A stretch of 64,000 nucleotides of DNA, taken from positions 2,877,001 through 2,941,000 of the forward strand of contig NZ_PDCM01000002.1 of assembly GCF_008634025.1 (NCBI RefSeq). Direction: 5' to 3'. Below the pieces are notes generated by a model. It did no database searches. It saw nothing but the letters and a program-made list of their open reading frames with translations, and was not told the DNA's origin. A program made the translations under genes and the position numbers. This document shows, piece after piece, positions 1 to 8,784 of this stretch (the stretch's first letter is position 1; every line of letters starts with the position of its first letter). Source of the stretch: Streptomyces albofaciens JCM 4342. GTDB taxonomy: Bacteria; Actinomycetota; Actinomycetes; Streptomycetales; Streptomycetaceae.

Positions 1-758
1 GCTGGCAGCTGGCCCTCAACGCCCTCGCCGTACAGGCCGACTTCACCAGCTCGGCGCGGGCGCTCGGGCACGCCACCGCCGAGGTGCACACCGCGCTCGC
101 CGAGACGCTGCCCACCACCGAGCTGTACCGCCCCCAACTCGACGCGATCGCCGCCCACATGAACGAGCGGCTGGTGTCCACCGCGCGGGTGGTGCCCGCA
201 CTGCGGCCGTACTGCGCCCGGCTGCGCACCGCCTTCGACGACCTGGCGGCGCTGGGGCACGACGGCCGCGCCTGGACCGCCCAGCGCATCCACGGCGACC
301 TGCACCTGGGCCAGACGCTGCGGACCGCCGACGAGGGCCGCTGGTCGCTGATCGACTTCGAGGGCGAGCCGTCCCGCCCGCTGGCCGAGCGGCGGCGCCC
401 GCAGCCCGCGGTGCGCGACGTGGCGGCCATGCTGCGCTCGTTCGACTACGCGGCGCGCAGCGGGCCGTCCGGCGGCGACCCCTGGTCGCTGGAGTGGGCG
501 CGCCGCACCCGGGCCGCCTACTGCCTCGGGTACGCGGAGGCCGGCGGGCTCGATCCGCGCTCGGCGCCCGAGCTGATGCGCGCGTACGAGACCGACAAGG
601 CCGTGTACGAAGTGCTGTACGAGGCCCGCCACCGGCCGACCTGGCTGCCCGTACCGATGGCCGCGGTGCGGCGGCTCGCCGGGGCGCAGGCGACCCGGGG
701 GCCCGGCGGCGGCGACGATCCCGGCCCGCACCTGGACGGTGCCGATGGGCGCGCATGA
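1..758 (+). CDS. mak: Maltokinase, C-terminal part (5' end outside window)
   Basis: Phosphorylates maltose with ATP to maltose-1-phosphate, the donor used by GlgE to extend alpha-1,4-glucan; cytosolic. About 251 residues are visible, read in the frame starting at base 3, and the gene is open at the left edge. An aminoglycoside-phosphotransferase-like kinase core is recognisable: the catalytic motif HGDLHLGQ (bases 291-314) and the metal-binding IDFEGEP (351-371), followed by the RDVAAMLRSFDYAA segment typical of Pep2/Mak proteins. The next gene on the same strand is glgB, as expected for the trehalose-to-glucan (TreS-Mak-GlgE-GlgB) route. TreS and GlgE would lie upstream, outside the window; that is inference. 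An internal GTG at 84 is not a believable start because the family is about 450 residues long. Confidence 0.9.
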   Translation, partial: WQLALNALAVQADFTSSARALGHATAEVHTALAETLPTTELYRPQLDAIAAHMNERLVSTARVVPALRPYCARLRTAFDDLAALGHDGRAWTAQRIHGDLHLGQTLRTADEGRWSLIDFEGEPSRPLAERRRPQPAVRDVAAMLRSFDYAARSGPSGGDPWSLEWARRTRAAYCLGYAEAGGLDPRSAPELMRAYETDKAVYEVLYEARHRPTWLPVPMAAVRRLAGAQATRGPGGGDDPGPHLDGADGRA

Positions 759-953
759 AACGGCGGGAGCGGGCCACCCGCAGCTCTACGGAGCACCGGC
801 ACCGGCAGGCGCGGCACCGTCGGCCCCGCCCGCCGGCCCGGCACACCCGGCGTATCCGGTGTGCGCACCGGCGTGCGCCGGACCCCCGCACTCCGGGCAC
901 CACAGATACCCCGGACATCCCTGACACCTGACCTGGCCGAGGAGGCTCCTCTC

Positions 954-3464
954 GTGACCGCCCGTTCGTCGTCCCGCCGCCCATCGCAAGAACCCGCGCC
1001 CACCCGTGGCACGGCCGTCCGGGATACGTCCCCGGAGGCAGCCACCGGCCGGTCCGGAGTCCCGGCGACCTTCCTGCCGGGGCGTGATGAGCCTGCCGGG
1101 CCCGGCGGAGCCGCCTCCCCCACCGCCGCGCCCGCACCCGCCGCCACCGGCACCCCGCCGTCCGCCGAGCGCCCGCCGCACCAGCGGGACCACGGCGAGC
1201 CGCTGCCCGAGGGCGCCCGGCCCGACGGCTCCGCTCCCGCGCCGGAGCCCAGTGGCGGAAGCCACGGCGTGCGGACCGCCCCGCCGCTCGACCCCGGCGA
1301 CCGGGACCGGCTGCTGTCCGGCGCCCACCACGACCCGCACGCGCTGCTCGGCGCCCACCCCCTGCGCGGCGGGGTGCTCTTCCGCGTCCTGCGCCCGTAC
1401 GCGAAGGGCGTCACCGTCCTGGCCAAGGGCCTGCGCGCCGATCTGCACGACGAGGGCGACGGCCTGTTCGGCGGTGTCCTGCCGCTGTCCGCGATCCCCG
1501 AGTACGAGCTGCTGGTCTCGTACGACGACAACGAAGTGACCGTGCACGACCCGTACCGCTTCCTGCCCGCCGTCGGGGAACTGGACCTGCATCTGTTCGG
1601 CGAGGGCCGCCACGAGGAGCTGTGGCAGGCGATGGGCGCGATGCCGATGGTGCACCAGGAGGTGACGGGGACGCGCTTCACCGTCTGGGCGCCGAACGCC
1701 CGGGGCGTGCGCGTGGTCGGCAACTTCAACTACTGGGACGGCACCGGCTTCCCGATGCGCTCGCTCGGCTCGTCCGGGGTGTGGGAGCTGTTCCTGCCGG
1801 GCATCGGCGAGGGCGAGCTGTACAAGTTCGAGATCACCCGGCCGGACGGGACCCGGACGCTGCGCGCGGACCCGATGGCGCGCCGTACGGAGTGCCCGCC
1901 CGCCAACGCCTCGGTCGTGCACGCCTCGCACCACCGGTGGCAGGACGCGGCGTGGATGGAGCGGCGCGGCGAGCGGCCGGTGCACGCGGCGCCGTTCTCC
2001 GTCTACGAGGTGCACCTCGGCTCCTGGCGTCCGGGCCTGACGTACCGCCAGCTGGCGCAGCAGCTGCCCGCCTACGTCGCGGACCTGGGCTTCACCCATG
2101 TGGAGCTGATGCCGGTCGCCGAGCACCCCTTCGGCGGCTCCTGGGGTTACCAGGTCACCGGCTTCTACGCGCCGACCGCCCGGATGGGCACCCCCGACGA
2201 CTTCAAGTACCTGGTCGACGCGCTGCACCGGGCCGGGATCGGCGTGCTGATGGACTGGGTGCCGGCGCACTTCCCGCGCGACGAGTGGGCGCTGGCGGAG
2301 TTCGACGGGCGGCCGCTGTACGAGCACGAGGACCCGGCGCGGGCCGCGCACCCCGACTGGGGGACGCTGGAGTTCGACTACGGCCGCGCCGAGGTGCGCA
2401 ACTTCCTGGTCGCCAACGCGGTGTACTGGTGCGAAGAATTCCACATCGACGGCCTGCGGGTGGACGCCGTGGCCTCCATGCTCTACCTCGACTACTCCCG
2501 CGAGCCCGGCGAGTGGACGCCCAACGCGCACGGCGGCCGGGAGAACCTGGACGCGGTGGCCTTCCTCCAGGAGATGAACGCCACCGTCTACCGGCGCTGC
2601 CCCGGCGTGGTCACCGTCGCCGAGGAGTCCACCGCCTGGGACGGCGTCACCCGGGCCACCCACCATGTGGGGCCCGGCGGCTTCGGCGGGCTCGGCTTCG
2701 GGCTGAAGTGGAACATGGGCTGGATGCACGACTCGCTGGGCTATGTGAGCAAGGAGCCGGTGCACCGCAAGTACCACCACAACGAGATGACGTTCTCGAT
2801 GGTGTACGCCTACTCGGAGAACTATGTGCTGCCGATCTCCCATGACGAGGTGGTGCACGGCAAGCGGTCGCTGGTCTCCAAGATGCCCGGCGACTGGTGG
2901 CAGCAGCGGGCCACCCAGCGCGCGTACCTGGGCTTCATGTGGGCGCACCCCGGCAAGCAGCTGCTGTTCATGGGGCAGGAGTTCGCCCAGGGGGCGGAGT
3001 GGGCGGAGGGACACGGGCCCGACTGGTGGCTGCTGGACCCGTCGTACTCCGCCGAGCCCGACCACCGGGGCGTACGGGACCTGGTCCGCGACCTGAACCG
3101 CCGCTACACGGACACCCCCGCGCTGTGGGAGCAGGACACCGTGCCGGAGGGCTTCTCCTGGATCGACGGCGGCGCCAGCGAGGACAACGTCTTCTCCTTC
3201 CTGCGCTACGGCACGGACGGCACCCCGCTGCTGGCGGTCTCCAACTTCTCGCCGGTGGTGCGGCACGCGTACCCGGTCGGGGTGCCGGAGGACATGGCGG
3301 CGTGGCGGGAGGTGCTGAACACCGACGACGTCCGGTACGGCGGGAGCGGGGTCGGCAATCCGGAGCCGCTGGTGCCCGACGCGACCATGCCGTGGAACGG
3401 GCGGCCGGCGTCGATCACGCCGGTGCTGCCGCCGCTGGCGACGGTGTGGCTGCGGCCGGTGTGA
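954..3464 (+). CDS. glgB: 1,4-alpha-glucan branching enzyme GlgB
   Basis: Cuts alpha-1,4-glucan chains and transfers them to form alpha-1,6 branches in glycogen or the GlgE-type glucan. Protein of 836 aa. The GTG at 954 is chosen because GAGGAGG (939-945) sits 8 nt upstream; in-frame codons further 5' lack a ribosome site. Order: a Pro/Ala-rich N-terminal extension of about 110 residues, an N-terminal beta domain, a CBM48 module ([21 protein letters not shown]), then the GH13 barrel. GH13 signatures are intact: [19 protein letters not shown] with nucleophile Asp near residue 504, AEEST near 556, and SHDEVVHGK. The extension makes it longer than the usual 730 aa. It follows maltokinase with a 195-bp gap and ends at a strong hairpin. 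Confidence 0.95.
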   Translation: MTARSSSRRPSQEPAPTRGTAVRDTSPEAATGRSGVPATFLPGRDEPAGPGGAASPTAAPAPAATGTPPSAERPPHQRDHGEPLPEGARPDGSAPAPEPSGGSHGVRTAPPLDPGDRDRLLSGAHHDPHALLGAHPLRGGVLFRVLRPYAKGVTVLAKGLRADLHDEGDGLFGGVLPLSAIPEYELLVSYDDNEVTVHDPYRFLPAVGELDLHLFGEGRHEELWQAMGAMPMVHQEVTGTRFTVWAPNARGVRVVGNFNYWDGTGFPMRSLGSSGVWELFLPGIGEGELYKFEITRPDGTRTLRADPMARRTECPPANASVVHASHHRWQDAAWMERRGERPVHAAPFSVYEVHLGSWRPGLTYRQLAQQLPAYVADLGFTHVELMPVAEHPFGGSWGYQVTGFYAPTARMGTPDDFKYLVDALHRAGIGVLMDWVPAHFPRDEWALAEFDGRPLYEHEDPARAAHPDWGTLEFDYGRAEVRNFLVANAVYWCEEFHIDGLRVDAVASMLYLDYSREPGEWTPNAHGGRENLDAVAFLQEMNATVYRRCPGVVTVAEESTAWDGVTRATHHVGPGGFGGLGFGLKWNMGWMHDSLGYVSKEPVHRKYHHNEMTFSMVYAYSENYVLPISHDEVVHGKRSLVSKMPGDWWQQRATQRAYLGFMWAHPGKQLLFMGQEFAQGAEWAEGHGPDWWLLDPSYSAEPDHRGVRDLVRDLNRRYTDTPALWEQDTVPEGFSWIDGGASEDNVFSFLRYGTDGTPLLAVSNFSPVVRHAYPVGVPEDMAAWREVLNTDDVRYGGSGVGNPEPLVPDATMPWNGRPASITPVLPPLATVWLRPV

Positions 3465-3475
3465 GCGGGCTTCGC

Positions 3476-3498
3476 GGGCCGGGGCGGCGCCCCGGCCC
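3476..3498. terminator. Hairpin between convergent glgB and aldo/keto reductase
   Basis: Perfect 10-bp inverted repeat, GGGCCGGGGC and GCCCCGGCCC, with a 3-nt loop, placed 12 nt after the glgB stop and 10 nt before the end of the convergent gene. No U-tract, as is usual in Streptomyces. It probably works in both directions. Confidence 0.65.
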
Positions 3499-3507
3499 CC
3501 GCCCGGT

Positions 3508-4572
3508 TCAGCCGCCCATGGCCCGCTTCCAGCCGTCCAGGAAGGGCGCCTCGGCCGGGTCCGGGCGGTCGGACGCGTTCAGGACGCGGTGCCAGTACGG
3601 GTAGTAGGCGGGCAGCTGGGAGAGTTCGGTGAGGCGGGCGGTCTCGGCCGCGGCCAGCCGCAGCCCGGTGGCGGCGAGGTCGTCGCGCAGCTGCTCCTCG
3701 TCGCGGGCGCCGATCACCAGGCCGGTGACGCCGGGGCGGCCGAGCAGCCAGGCGAGCACCACCCGGGGTACGGACGTGCCGTGCGCCTCGGCGATCCCGG
3801 CCAGGCACTCGATGATGTCGTACGCCCGCTCCTTGTCCACCACGTGCGGTTCGGGCCAGTCGGTGCCCTGCCGGGTGGTGGACGGCACCGGCTGCCCGCG
3901 CCGCACCTTGCCGCTGAGCAGCCCCTCCCCCAGCGGGCTCCACACCAGGGTGCCCAGGCCCTGGTCCAGGGCGGCCGGGAGGATCTCGTACTCCGCCTCG
4001 CGGGCCTCGGGCGTGTAGTAGACCTGCTGGGCCACCGGTGCGGTCAGGCCGTGCAGCCGCGCCGTGTACAGCGTCTTCATGATCTGCCAGCCGTTGAAGT
4101 TGGAGAGGCCGACATAGCGGACCTTGCCGTCGGCGACCAGTCGGTCCAGCGCGGTCAGGGTCTCCTCGACCGGCGTCTGGCCGTCCCACTGGTGCAGGTA
4201 GAGCAGGTCCAGGTGGTCGGTCTGGAGGCGGCGCAGGCTGCGCTCGACCTCGCGCAAGACGCTGTACGCGGACGCGCCGCCCTCGTTGGGCCCTTCGCCC
4301 ACCCGCATCCGGACCTTGGAGGCGAGCAGTACGTCGTCCCGGCGGCCGCGCAGCGCCTCGCCGGTGATCTCCTCGGCCTGCCCGAAGGAGTACATGTTCG
4401 CAGTGTCGATCATGTTCACCCCGGCGTCCAGCGCGATGTCGAACAGCCGCCGGGCCTCGTCCGTACCGAGCCCGCCGATCTGCGCGAACTGCTCGCGCGC
4501 GCCCACGTTGAGGGTGCCGAGCACGAGCCGGGACACCTTCAGGCCCGACCGTCCGAGCGTGCGGTACTCCAC
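3508..4572 (-). CDS. Aldo/keto reductase family oxidoreductase
   Basis: NADPH-dependent carbonyl reductase of the AKR superfamily; substrate unknown. Protein of 354 aa. The start is GTG at 4572 (VEYRTLGRSGLKVSRL), preceded by a GAGGAGGA ribosome site; an open frame further upstream encodes only an artefactual Arg/Val repeat. AKR features: the catalytic Asp and Tyr in DTANMYSFGQAEE, Lys in LLASKVRM, and His in DLLYLHQWD, plus the LSNFNGWQI segment after strand 6. The family is usually 310-350 aa. It stands alone between a convergent glgB and a same-strand DUF4259 gene, so context gives no substrate. Similarity to potassium-channel beta-subunit/YajO-type reductases is likely but not decisive. 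Confidence 0.9.
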   Translation of the reverse strand: MEYRTLGRSGLKVSRLVLGTLNVGAREQFAQIGGLGTDEARRLFDIALDAGVNMIDTANMYSFGQAEEITGEALRGRRDDVLLASKVRMRVGEGPNEGGASAYSVLREVERSLRRLQTDHLDLLYLHQWDGQTPVEETLTALDRLVADGKVRYVGLSNFNGWQIMKTLYTARLHGLTAPVAQQVYYTPEAREAEYEILPAALDQGLGTLVWSPLGEGLLSGKVRRGQPVPSTTRQGTDWPEPHVVDKERAYDIIECLAGIAEAHGTSVPRVVLAWLLGRPGVTGLVIGARDEEQLRDDLAATGLRLAAAETARLTELSQLPAYYPYWHRVLNASDRPDPAEAPFLDGWKRAMGG

Positions 4573-4693
4573 GGTTCCTCCTCGGCCGGCGGTGCGGGGC
4601 GCCCGTGCGGGGCGCTCCGCGATCAACCGTAGGCCCGGGACCGGCGGGACGCACGGCAGGCCGGGCGTGGCGCGGCCGCGTACGCGCGGGACC

Positions 4694-5179
4694 TCAGTCC
4701 GTACCGCCGGTCGGCTCCGTACCGCCGGTCGGTTCCGTACCGCCGGTCGGTTCCGTACCGCCGGTCGGTTCCGCATCCCCGGTCAGCTGCGCGCGCAGCC
4801 GGGCCAGCCGCGCCGGCCATTCCTGGCCGTCGTCCGTCTCCTGCCACAGCTCGGCCAGCTCGGAGTCCGGCGCCAGCACCCGGTCCAGGGCGTGCACCGC
4901 GAGCACGGCGAGCCGGCGCGGCGGCTCGGGGACCGCCAGGTCCGGGGCGTACGCGGGGTCGGCCGGGGTCGGGCCGCCGGCGCGGGCAGCGGCTATCAGG
5001 GCCGCGGCGGCCACCGCCATCTGGCCTTCCGGGGCCTCCAGATAGTCCCGTTCGGCGGCGGCCATGGAGAGCACGCCCCGTAGCGCGCCGAGCCGCCGCT
5101 CCACCGGCATGGCGCCCAGGTCGTCCAGCAGGTCCGCCGCCCCGTCGTTGTCGAACGGCCCCGTACCCCAGGTCCCCAT
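4694..5179 (-). CDS. DUF4259 domain protein with PTGGTE tail repeats
   Basis: Function unknown. Protein of 161 aa, ATG at 5179 with GGAAG upstream. The beginning, MGTWGTGPFDNDGAADLLDDL, is diagnostic of DUF4259 proteins, small cytosolic proteins common in actinobacteria. The body is helical (residues 20-135), and the last 25 residues are four PTGGTE/PTGGTD units encoded by 18-bp tandem repeats, which are likely to vary in copy number between strains. No signal peptide or membrane segment. A candidate promoter with an inverted repeat lies at 5236-5263. The aldo/keto reductase follows on the same strand after 121 bp. Confidence 0.85.
   Translation of the reverse strand: MGTWGTGPFDNDGAADLLDDLGAMPVERRLGALRGVLSMAAAERDYLEAPEGQMAVAAAALIAAARAGGPTPADPAYAPDLAVPEPPRRLAVLAVHALDRVLAPDSELAELWQETDDGQEWPARLARLRAQLTGDAEPTGGTEPTGGTEPTGGTEPTGGTD
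4698..4769. repeat. Four tandem 18-bp repeats in the DUF4259 gene
   Basis: Four copies of TCCGTACCGCCGGTCGGY at 4698, 4716, 4734 and 4752; copies 2-4 are identical and copy 1 differs in its last base. A degenerate fifth copy starts at 4770. They encode the PTGGTE repeats. Near-identity at the DNA level suggests recent slippage. Confidence 0.9.
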
Positions 5180-5235
5180 CAGCTTCCGCCCCTCATCCGT
5201 CCCAACCCCAACACGCCCGCACCCCCACCGGGCCG

Positions 5236-5263
5236 ATTGCATCGTGGCATCTGCCACTGACAA
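5236..5263 (-). promoter_or_regulatory. Candidate promoter with inverted repeat for the DUF4259 gene
   Basis: On the minus strand TTGTCA (5258-5263) is followed after 16 bp by TGCAAT (5236-5241). The spacer contains the palindrome GTGGCA-GA-TGCCAC (5244-5257). The -35 fits the consensus well and the -10 only moderately. The rest of 5180-5477 shows no gene. Confidence 0.4.
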
Positions 5264-5477
5264 TTGAGCCGGTCGTGGCGGCACGCCTGTGCGCGCGGGA
5301 CGGCGACGGCCGTCGGCACCGCGTGGCCGGAACCGGTACGGACCCCATCCGGCCAAGGTGGTGAACCTGGTGCCGTGCGGCGCTCATCGGCGCCAGGATG
5401 AGCGGCACTCATCGAGTGCGGCTCTCCGCCCTGCCGGGCCGCGATCCGCGCTCGCGGTCATCGAGCAAAGGAGTCCG

Positions 5478-6056
5478 ATGGCGAACGAGCTCAAGTACGG
5501 CGCGCAGATCCACCTGCAGAACGGCTACAACGGCTGGCAGGGCGGCTACCTGGACACCAACAGCCACAGCAGTGCGTCGGGGGCGAAGTACCAGGTCGCG
5601 ACCGCCGGCACGCCCACGCGGGGCAAGGGGACCGGCACCTGGGAGGTGCTCTCCGCCACCGGCAAGGCCGCCGGCCAGCCCGTCGTCAGCGGCGATGTGA
5701 TCTATCTGCGCAACCTCTACGGCGGCGACGGCGGTTACCTGGACACCAATGGTCACGCCAGGGACGAGCAGAAGAACGCCGGGGCCAAGTACGACGTGAC
5801 CACGTCCCAGACCAGGGACCGTGCCCAGGGCACCGGACGCTGGCGGATCTTCGCGCGGACGTCCAGCCCCGCCGACCAGAACGTCCGGATCGGTGACGTG
5901 GTCCACCTCTGGAACCTCTACGGGGACAACGGAGGCTTCCTGGAGACCAACAACACGAGCACGCTCACGGACGCCAAGTACGACCTGTGCACCAACGCCT
6001 ACTACAACCGCAGCTCCGACGTAGCCGACTGGAAGATCCACCAGGCCCGGGCCTGA
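5478..6056 (+). CDS. Beta-trefoil-like protein with three internal repeats
   Basis: Function unknown, probably ligand (carbohydrate) binding. Protein of 192 aa; ATG at 5478 with AAAGGAG at 5467-5473. Three repeats of roughly 60 residues are visible. Each carries a variant of an aromatic/Gly module: NGYNGWQGGYLDTN (about residues 14-27), LRNLYGGDGGYLDTN, and LWNLYGDNGGFLETN. Each is followed by a variable stretch, AKYDV/AKYQV, and a W-x-I/V strand (GTWEVLS, GRWRIFA, ADWKIHQ). Threefold symmetry with one Trp strand per unit is what a beta-trefoil lectin or MIR-like fold shows; the fold assignment is inference. No signal peptide is seen, so it is cytosolic or exported non-classically. A large terminator follows. 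Confidence 0.8.
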   Translation: MANELKYGAQIHLQNGYNGWQGGYLDTNSHSSASGAKYQVATAGTPTRGKGTGTWEVLSATGKAAGQPVVSGDVIYLRNLYGGDGGYLDTNGHARDEQKNAGAKYDVTTSQTRDRAQGTGRWRIFARTSSPADQNVRIGDVVHLWNLYGDNGGFLETNNTSTLTDAKYDLCTNAYYNRSSDVADWKIHQARA

Positions 6057-6058
6057 CG

Positions 6059-6100
6059 CGCGACGGACCCCGGCGGCCGGTGCCGCCGGGGTCCGTCGCG
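6059..6100. terminator. Long perfect hairpin between trefoil gene and MFS gene
   Basis: A 19-bp perfect stem (6059-6077 with 6082-6100) and a CGGT loop, directly after the stop codon of the plus-strand gene and 15 nt from the end of the convergent MFS gene. Probably a bidirectional terminator. Confidence 0.8.
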
Positions 6101-6115
6101 GGTGTTCTCCGCGCC

Positions 6116-7840
6116 TCAGCCGCGCGAGGACGCGCTGCCGCTGCCCGCCGTGACCGGTTCGCGGGCGGCTTCCCGGCCGGTTTCCCGGCCGGCGTCCGCC
6201 TGCTGCGTACGGCGGCGGCGCGGCAGCAGTACGGCGACCAGCACCGTCCCCACGCCGAGCACCACCGCGCCGACCAGGCTGGTGTGCGCCACCGCGTCGG
6301 AGAACGCGCCGCGCACCGCGTCCGCGACCGCCTGGGCCTGCTGGAGGCCGAGCGCCTGCGCCTTCTCCGGGCCCACCTTGGGCGCGGCGCCGCTCGCGAC
6401 CTGCTTGCCGACCTCCTTGGCCACCGCGAGCCCGGCGCCCACCGAGTCCTGGGCGGTGGACAGGGCGTCGCCCGGCAGCTTCGGGCCCCCGTGTGCCGCG
6501 GCCGAGGCCGCCGCGTCGGACAGCTTGGCGGAGTAGGTGCTCGCCAGGACGGAGCCGAGGACGGCGATGCCGAGCGAGCCGCCCAGCTCGATGGAGGTGT
6601 CGTTGACCGCGCCGCCGACGCCCAGCTGGTCCTCGGGGAAGGCGCCCATGATGGCGTCCGTGCACGGGGACAGGGACAGGCCGATGGCCAGGCCCAGGAC
6701 GATCAGCGGGGCGAGGAAGTCCCCGTACGGGGAACCGGCGTCCACGCGGGTGAGCAGGGCCAGGGCGACCGTGCCGCCGACCATGCCGGTGGTGACGGTG
6801 ACCTTCATGCCGAGGCGCGGCGTCAGGAAGCCGGTCAGCGCGGCGCCCACGAAGACCGCGCCGGCCAGCGGCAGCATCCGTACGCCGGTGTCCAGGGGCG
6901 AGTAGCCCAGCACGAACTGGAGGTGCTGGGTGAGGTAGTAGAACGCGCCGAAGACCGCGAGGAAGAAGAGCGCCACGGCGAGGTTGGCGCCGGCGAAACC
7001 GCGGTGGGCGAAGCGGCGTACGTCCAGGACCGGGCGCGGGTGGCGCAGTTCCCAGACGACGAACAGGACCAGGCCGACGCCGGCGGCCACCGCGGCGCCG
7101 ATGGCGCGGGCGTCCCAGCCGAAGTGCGGGCCCTGGATGAGCATGTAGATCAGCGAGCCGACCCAGACGACGGACAGCAGGCCGCCGACGTAGTCGAGGC
7201 GGTCGCTGTGGCCCGCCTTGGAGGCCGGGACGACCAGCAGCGCGCCGACGATGCCGAGCGCCGCGACCGGCACGTTGATCAGGAAGGACGAGGCCCAGCC
7301 GTGGTCCTCCAGGAGGGCGCCGGCGACGAGCGGGCCGACCGCGATGGCGAGCCCGGCGGTCGCGGTCCAGAGGGTGATGGCCAGCGCGCGTTCGCCGCGC
7401 GGGAAGGTGGCGGCCAGCAGCGAGAGCGTCGCGGGCATGATCATGGCCGCGCCCACGCCCATCACGGCGCGCGCCGCGATCACCCCGCCGGAGCTGTCCA
7501 CCAGGGCGCCCGCGACCGAGCCGCCCGCGAAGACCAGTAGGCCGAGGAGCAGCGCTCCGCGGCGGCTGTACTTGTCGCCGACGGCGCCGAGCATCAGCAT
7601 CAGCGCGGCGTACGGGACGGTGTAGGCGTCGATCACCCACTGCAGGTCGGAGCTGCTCAGGCCCAGGTCGGCGGTCATGTCGGGGGCCGCGACGGTGAGC
7701 GAGGTGTTCGCCATCACGATGATCAGCAGGCTCAGGCACAGCACGCCCAGGGCCCACCAGCGCTTCGTATAGGGCCGGTCCGCGTCCTGGACCGGCCGGG
7801 TCTCCGCAGGAGCCACCCGATTCACCCTGTCTCTCCCCAT
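6116..7840 (-). CDS. MFS multidrug exporter, DHA2 (14-TM) family
   Basis: Proton-driven efflux of drugs or metabolites across the cytoplasmic membrane. Protein of 574 aa, ATG at 7840 (MGRDRVNRVAP), with about 14 predicted membrane spans. Motif A is GAVGDKYSRRGALL (after TM2) and the antiporter motif C region is LAIAVGPLVAGALLEDHGW, both typical of EmrB/QacA-type exporters. A charged/Gln-rich soluble segment precedes the last helix, and the tail is Arg-rich and basic. It is divergent from a TetR regulator, and three copies of an inverted repeat lie in the shared intergenic region next to this gene's start. Repression by that TetR, relieved by a pump substrate, is the obvious model (inference). 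Confidence 0.92.
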   Translation of the reverse strand: MGRDRVNRVAPAETRPVQDADRPYTKRWWALGVLCLSLLIIVMANTSLTVAAPDMTADLGLSSSDLQWVIDAYTVPYAALMLMLGAVGDKYSRRGALLLGLLVFAGGSVAGALVDSSGGVIAARAVMGVGAAMIMPATLSLLAATFPRGERALAITLWTATAGLAIAVGPLVAGALLEDHGWASSFLINVPVAALGIVGALLVVPASKAGHSDRLDYVGGLLSVVWVGSLIYMLIQGPHFGWDARAIGAAVAAGVGLVLFVVWELRHPRPVLDVRRFAHRGFAGANLAVALFFLAVFGAFYYLTQHLQFVLGYSPLDTGVRMLPLAGAVFVGAALTGFLTPRLGMKVTVTTGMVGGTVALALLTRVDAGSPYGDFLAPLIVLGLAIGLSLSPCTDAIMGAFPEDQLGVGGAVNDTSIELGGSLGIAVLGSVLASTYSAKLSDAAASAAAHGGPKLPGDALSTAQDSVGAGLAVAKEVGKQVASGAAPKVGPEKAQALGLQQAQAVADAVRGAFSDAVAHTSLVGAVVLGVGTVLVAVLLPRRRRTQQADAGRETGREAAREPVTAGSGSASSRG

Positions 7841-7874
7841 ACTCTCGACGTCCCGCACAGCCCCGCACACGATC

Positions 7875-7937
7875 TTGCACACGGCTGTGCAATTACACAG
7901 TCGTGTGCAATTTACGTCGCTGCACAGCCATGTGCAA
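7875..7937. promoter_or_regulatory. Triple operator between MFS exporter and TetR gene
   Basis: Three 18-bp inverted repeats of the form TTGCACA-N4-TGTGCAA: TTGCACACGGCTGTGCAA (7875-7892), TTACACAGTCGTGTGCAA (7893-7910) and CTGCACAGCCATGTGCAA (7920-7937). The first two abut; the centres are 18 and 27 bp apart. The position between divergent transporter and TetR genes makes them the likely TetR operators for both. Confidence 0.75.
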
Positions 7938-7995
7938 AATGAGGAGGGAGCGGGACCGTGACCGCACGCGTCCGCCGACCGAGGAGCCGCCGCCC

Positions 7996-8646
7996 ATGAC
8001 CGCACCGACCAGCCGGGCCCACGCCAACCGCCGCCGGATCATGGACATCGCGCTGGCCGAACTGCTGCGGCACCCGGACGCGACCATGGACCAGATCGCG
8101 CGGGCCGCCGGGGTGGTGCGGCGCACCGTCTACGGGCACTTCCCCAGCCGCGAGGCGCTGATCACCGCGCTGACGGACGCCGCCGTGGACGATGTGACGA
8201 CCGCCTTCGCCGACCACACGGCCGACCCGTCCGAACCCGCCGACGTGGCGCTCGCGCGGGCCACGCTCGCCGCGTGGGAGTGCGCCGACCGCTACCGGCT
8301 GCTGGTCTCGCTCGCCCAGTGCAGCGTCACCGACGCGGGCATCCGGGCCCGTCTGGAACCCGTACGCCGCCGGGCGACGGCCATCCTGACGCGCGGCCTG
8401 GAGGCGGGCCTGTTCCGCTCACCGCTCACCCCGGGCGCCCTCGCGCACGTCCACGAACACATGCTGTTCGGCCTGATGCAGGCGGTGAACGACGGCGACC
8501 TGCGGGCCGAGGTGGCGGGGCACGCGGCGGCGGAGACCGTGCTGGCGGCTTCGGGGGTGCCGGGCGAGCGGGCGGCGGAGGCGGTGCGGGTGGCGGAGGA
8601 GACGCGGGTCCCGGACACGCCCCCGTCATCGGCCGCGAGGGGCTGA
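7996..8646 (+). CDS. TetR family regulator of the adjacent exporter
   Basis: Probable repressor. Protein of 216 aa. The ATG at 7996 (MTAPTSRAHANRRRIM) is chosen because GAGGAG (7981-7986) is 9 nt upstream; earlier in-frame ATGs at 7930 and 7939 overlap or abut the third operator and lack a ribosome site. The HTH is clear: TMDQIARAAGVVRRTVYGHFPSR (about residues 31-53). The C-terminal ligand domain is all-helical and unremarkable, with an Ala/Glu-rich tail. It is divergent from the DHA2 exporter with three palindromes between, so it most likely represses both the pump and itself. Confidence 0.9.
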   Translation: MTAPTSRAHANRRRIMDIALAELLRHPDATMDQIARAAGVVRRTVYGHFPSREALITALTDAAVDDVTTAFADHTADPSEPADVALARATLAAWECADRYRLLVSLAQCSVTDAGIRARLEPVRRRATAILTRGLEAGLFRSPLTPGALAHVHEHMLFGLMQAVNDGDLRAEVAGHAAAETVLAASGVPGERAAEAVRVAEETRVPDTPPSSAARG

Positions 8647-8683
8647 CGAGCGGGCGGCCGGACGAGCCGGCGAACGGGCGGCG

Positions 8684-8731
8684 GACGGACAGCCGGACAG
8701 ACGACCGGACAGACAGCCGACAGACAGCCGG
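8684..8731. repeat. Short degenerate tandem repeat (GGACAGAC/GCCGGACAGAC)
   Basis: Imperfect tandem units built on CGGACAGACRRC in the gap between the TetR and dctA genes. Probably slippage-derived; no function suggested. Confidence 0.5.
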
Positions 8732-8735
8732 AAAC

Positions 8736-8773
8736 GAAAAGGGCCCCGGCGGGCGCTTGCCCGCCGAGGCCCC
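8736..8773 (-). terminator. Intrinsic terminator of the C4-dicarboxylate carrier gene
   Basis: Stem GGGCC(C)CGGCGGGC with GCCCGCCG(A)GGCCC (8741-8754 with 8759-8772, one mismatch) and a GCTT loop. Read on the minus strand it is followed by TTTTCGTTT, so it has a U-tract, which is rare for this genome. Confidence 0.8.
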
Positions 8774-8784
8774 GATCGCGGGTC

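Noticed and set aside
786..3266. 826-residue minus-strand open frame opposite glgB
   Set aside because: Antisense shadow of glgB; the composition (Val/Arg/Gly/His-rich) is typical of reverse-frame reads, and no family motif is seen.
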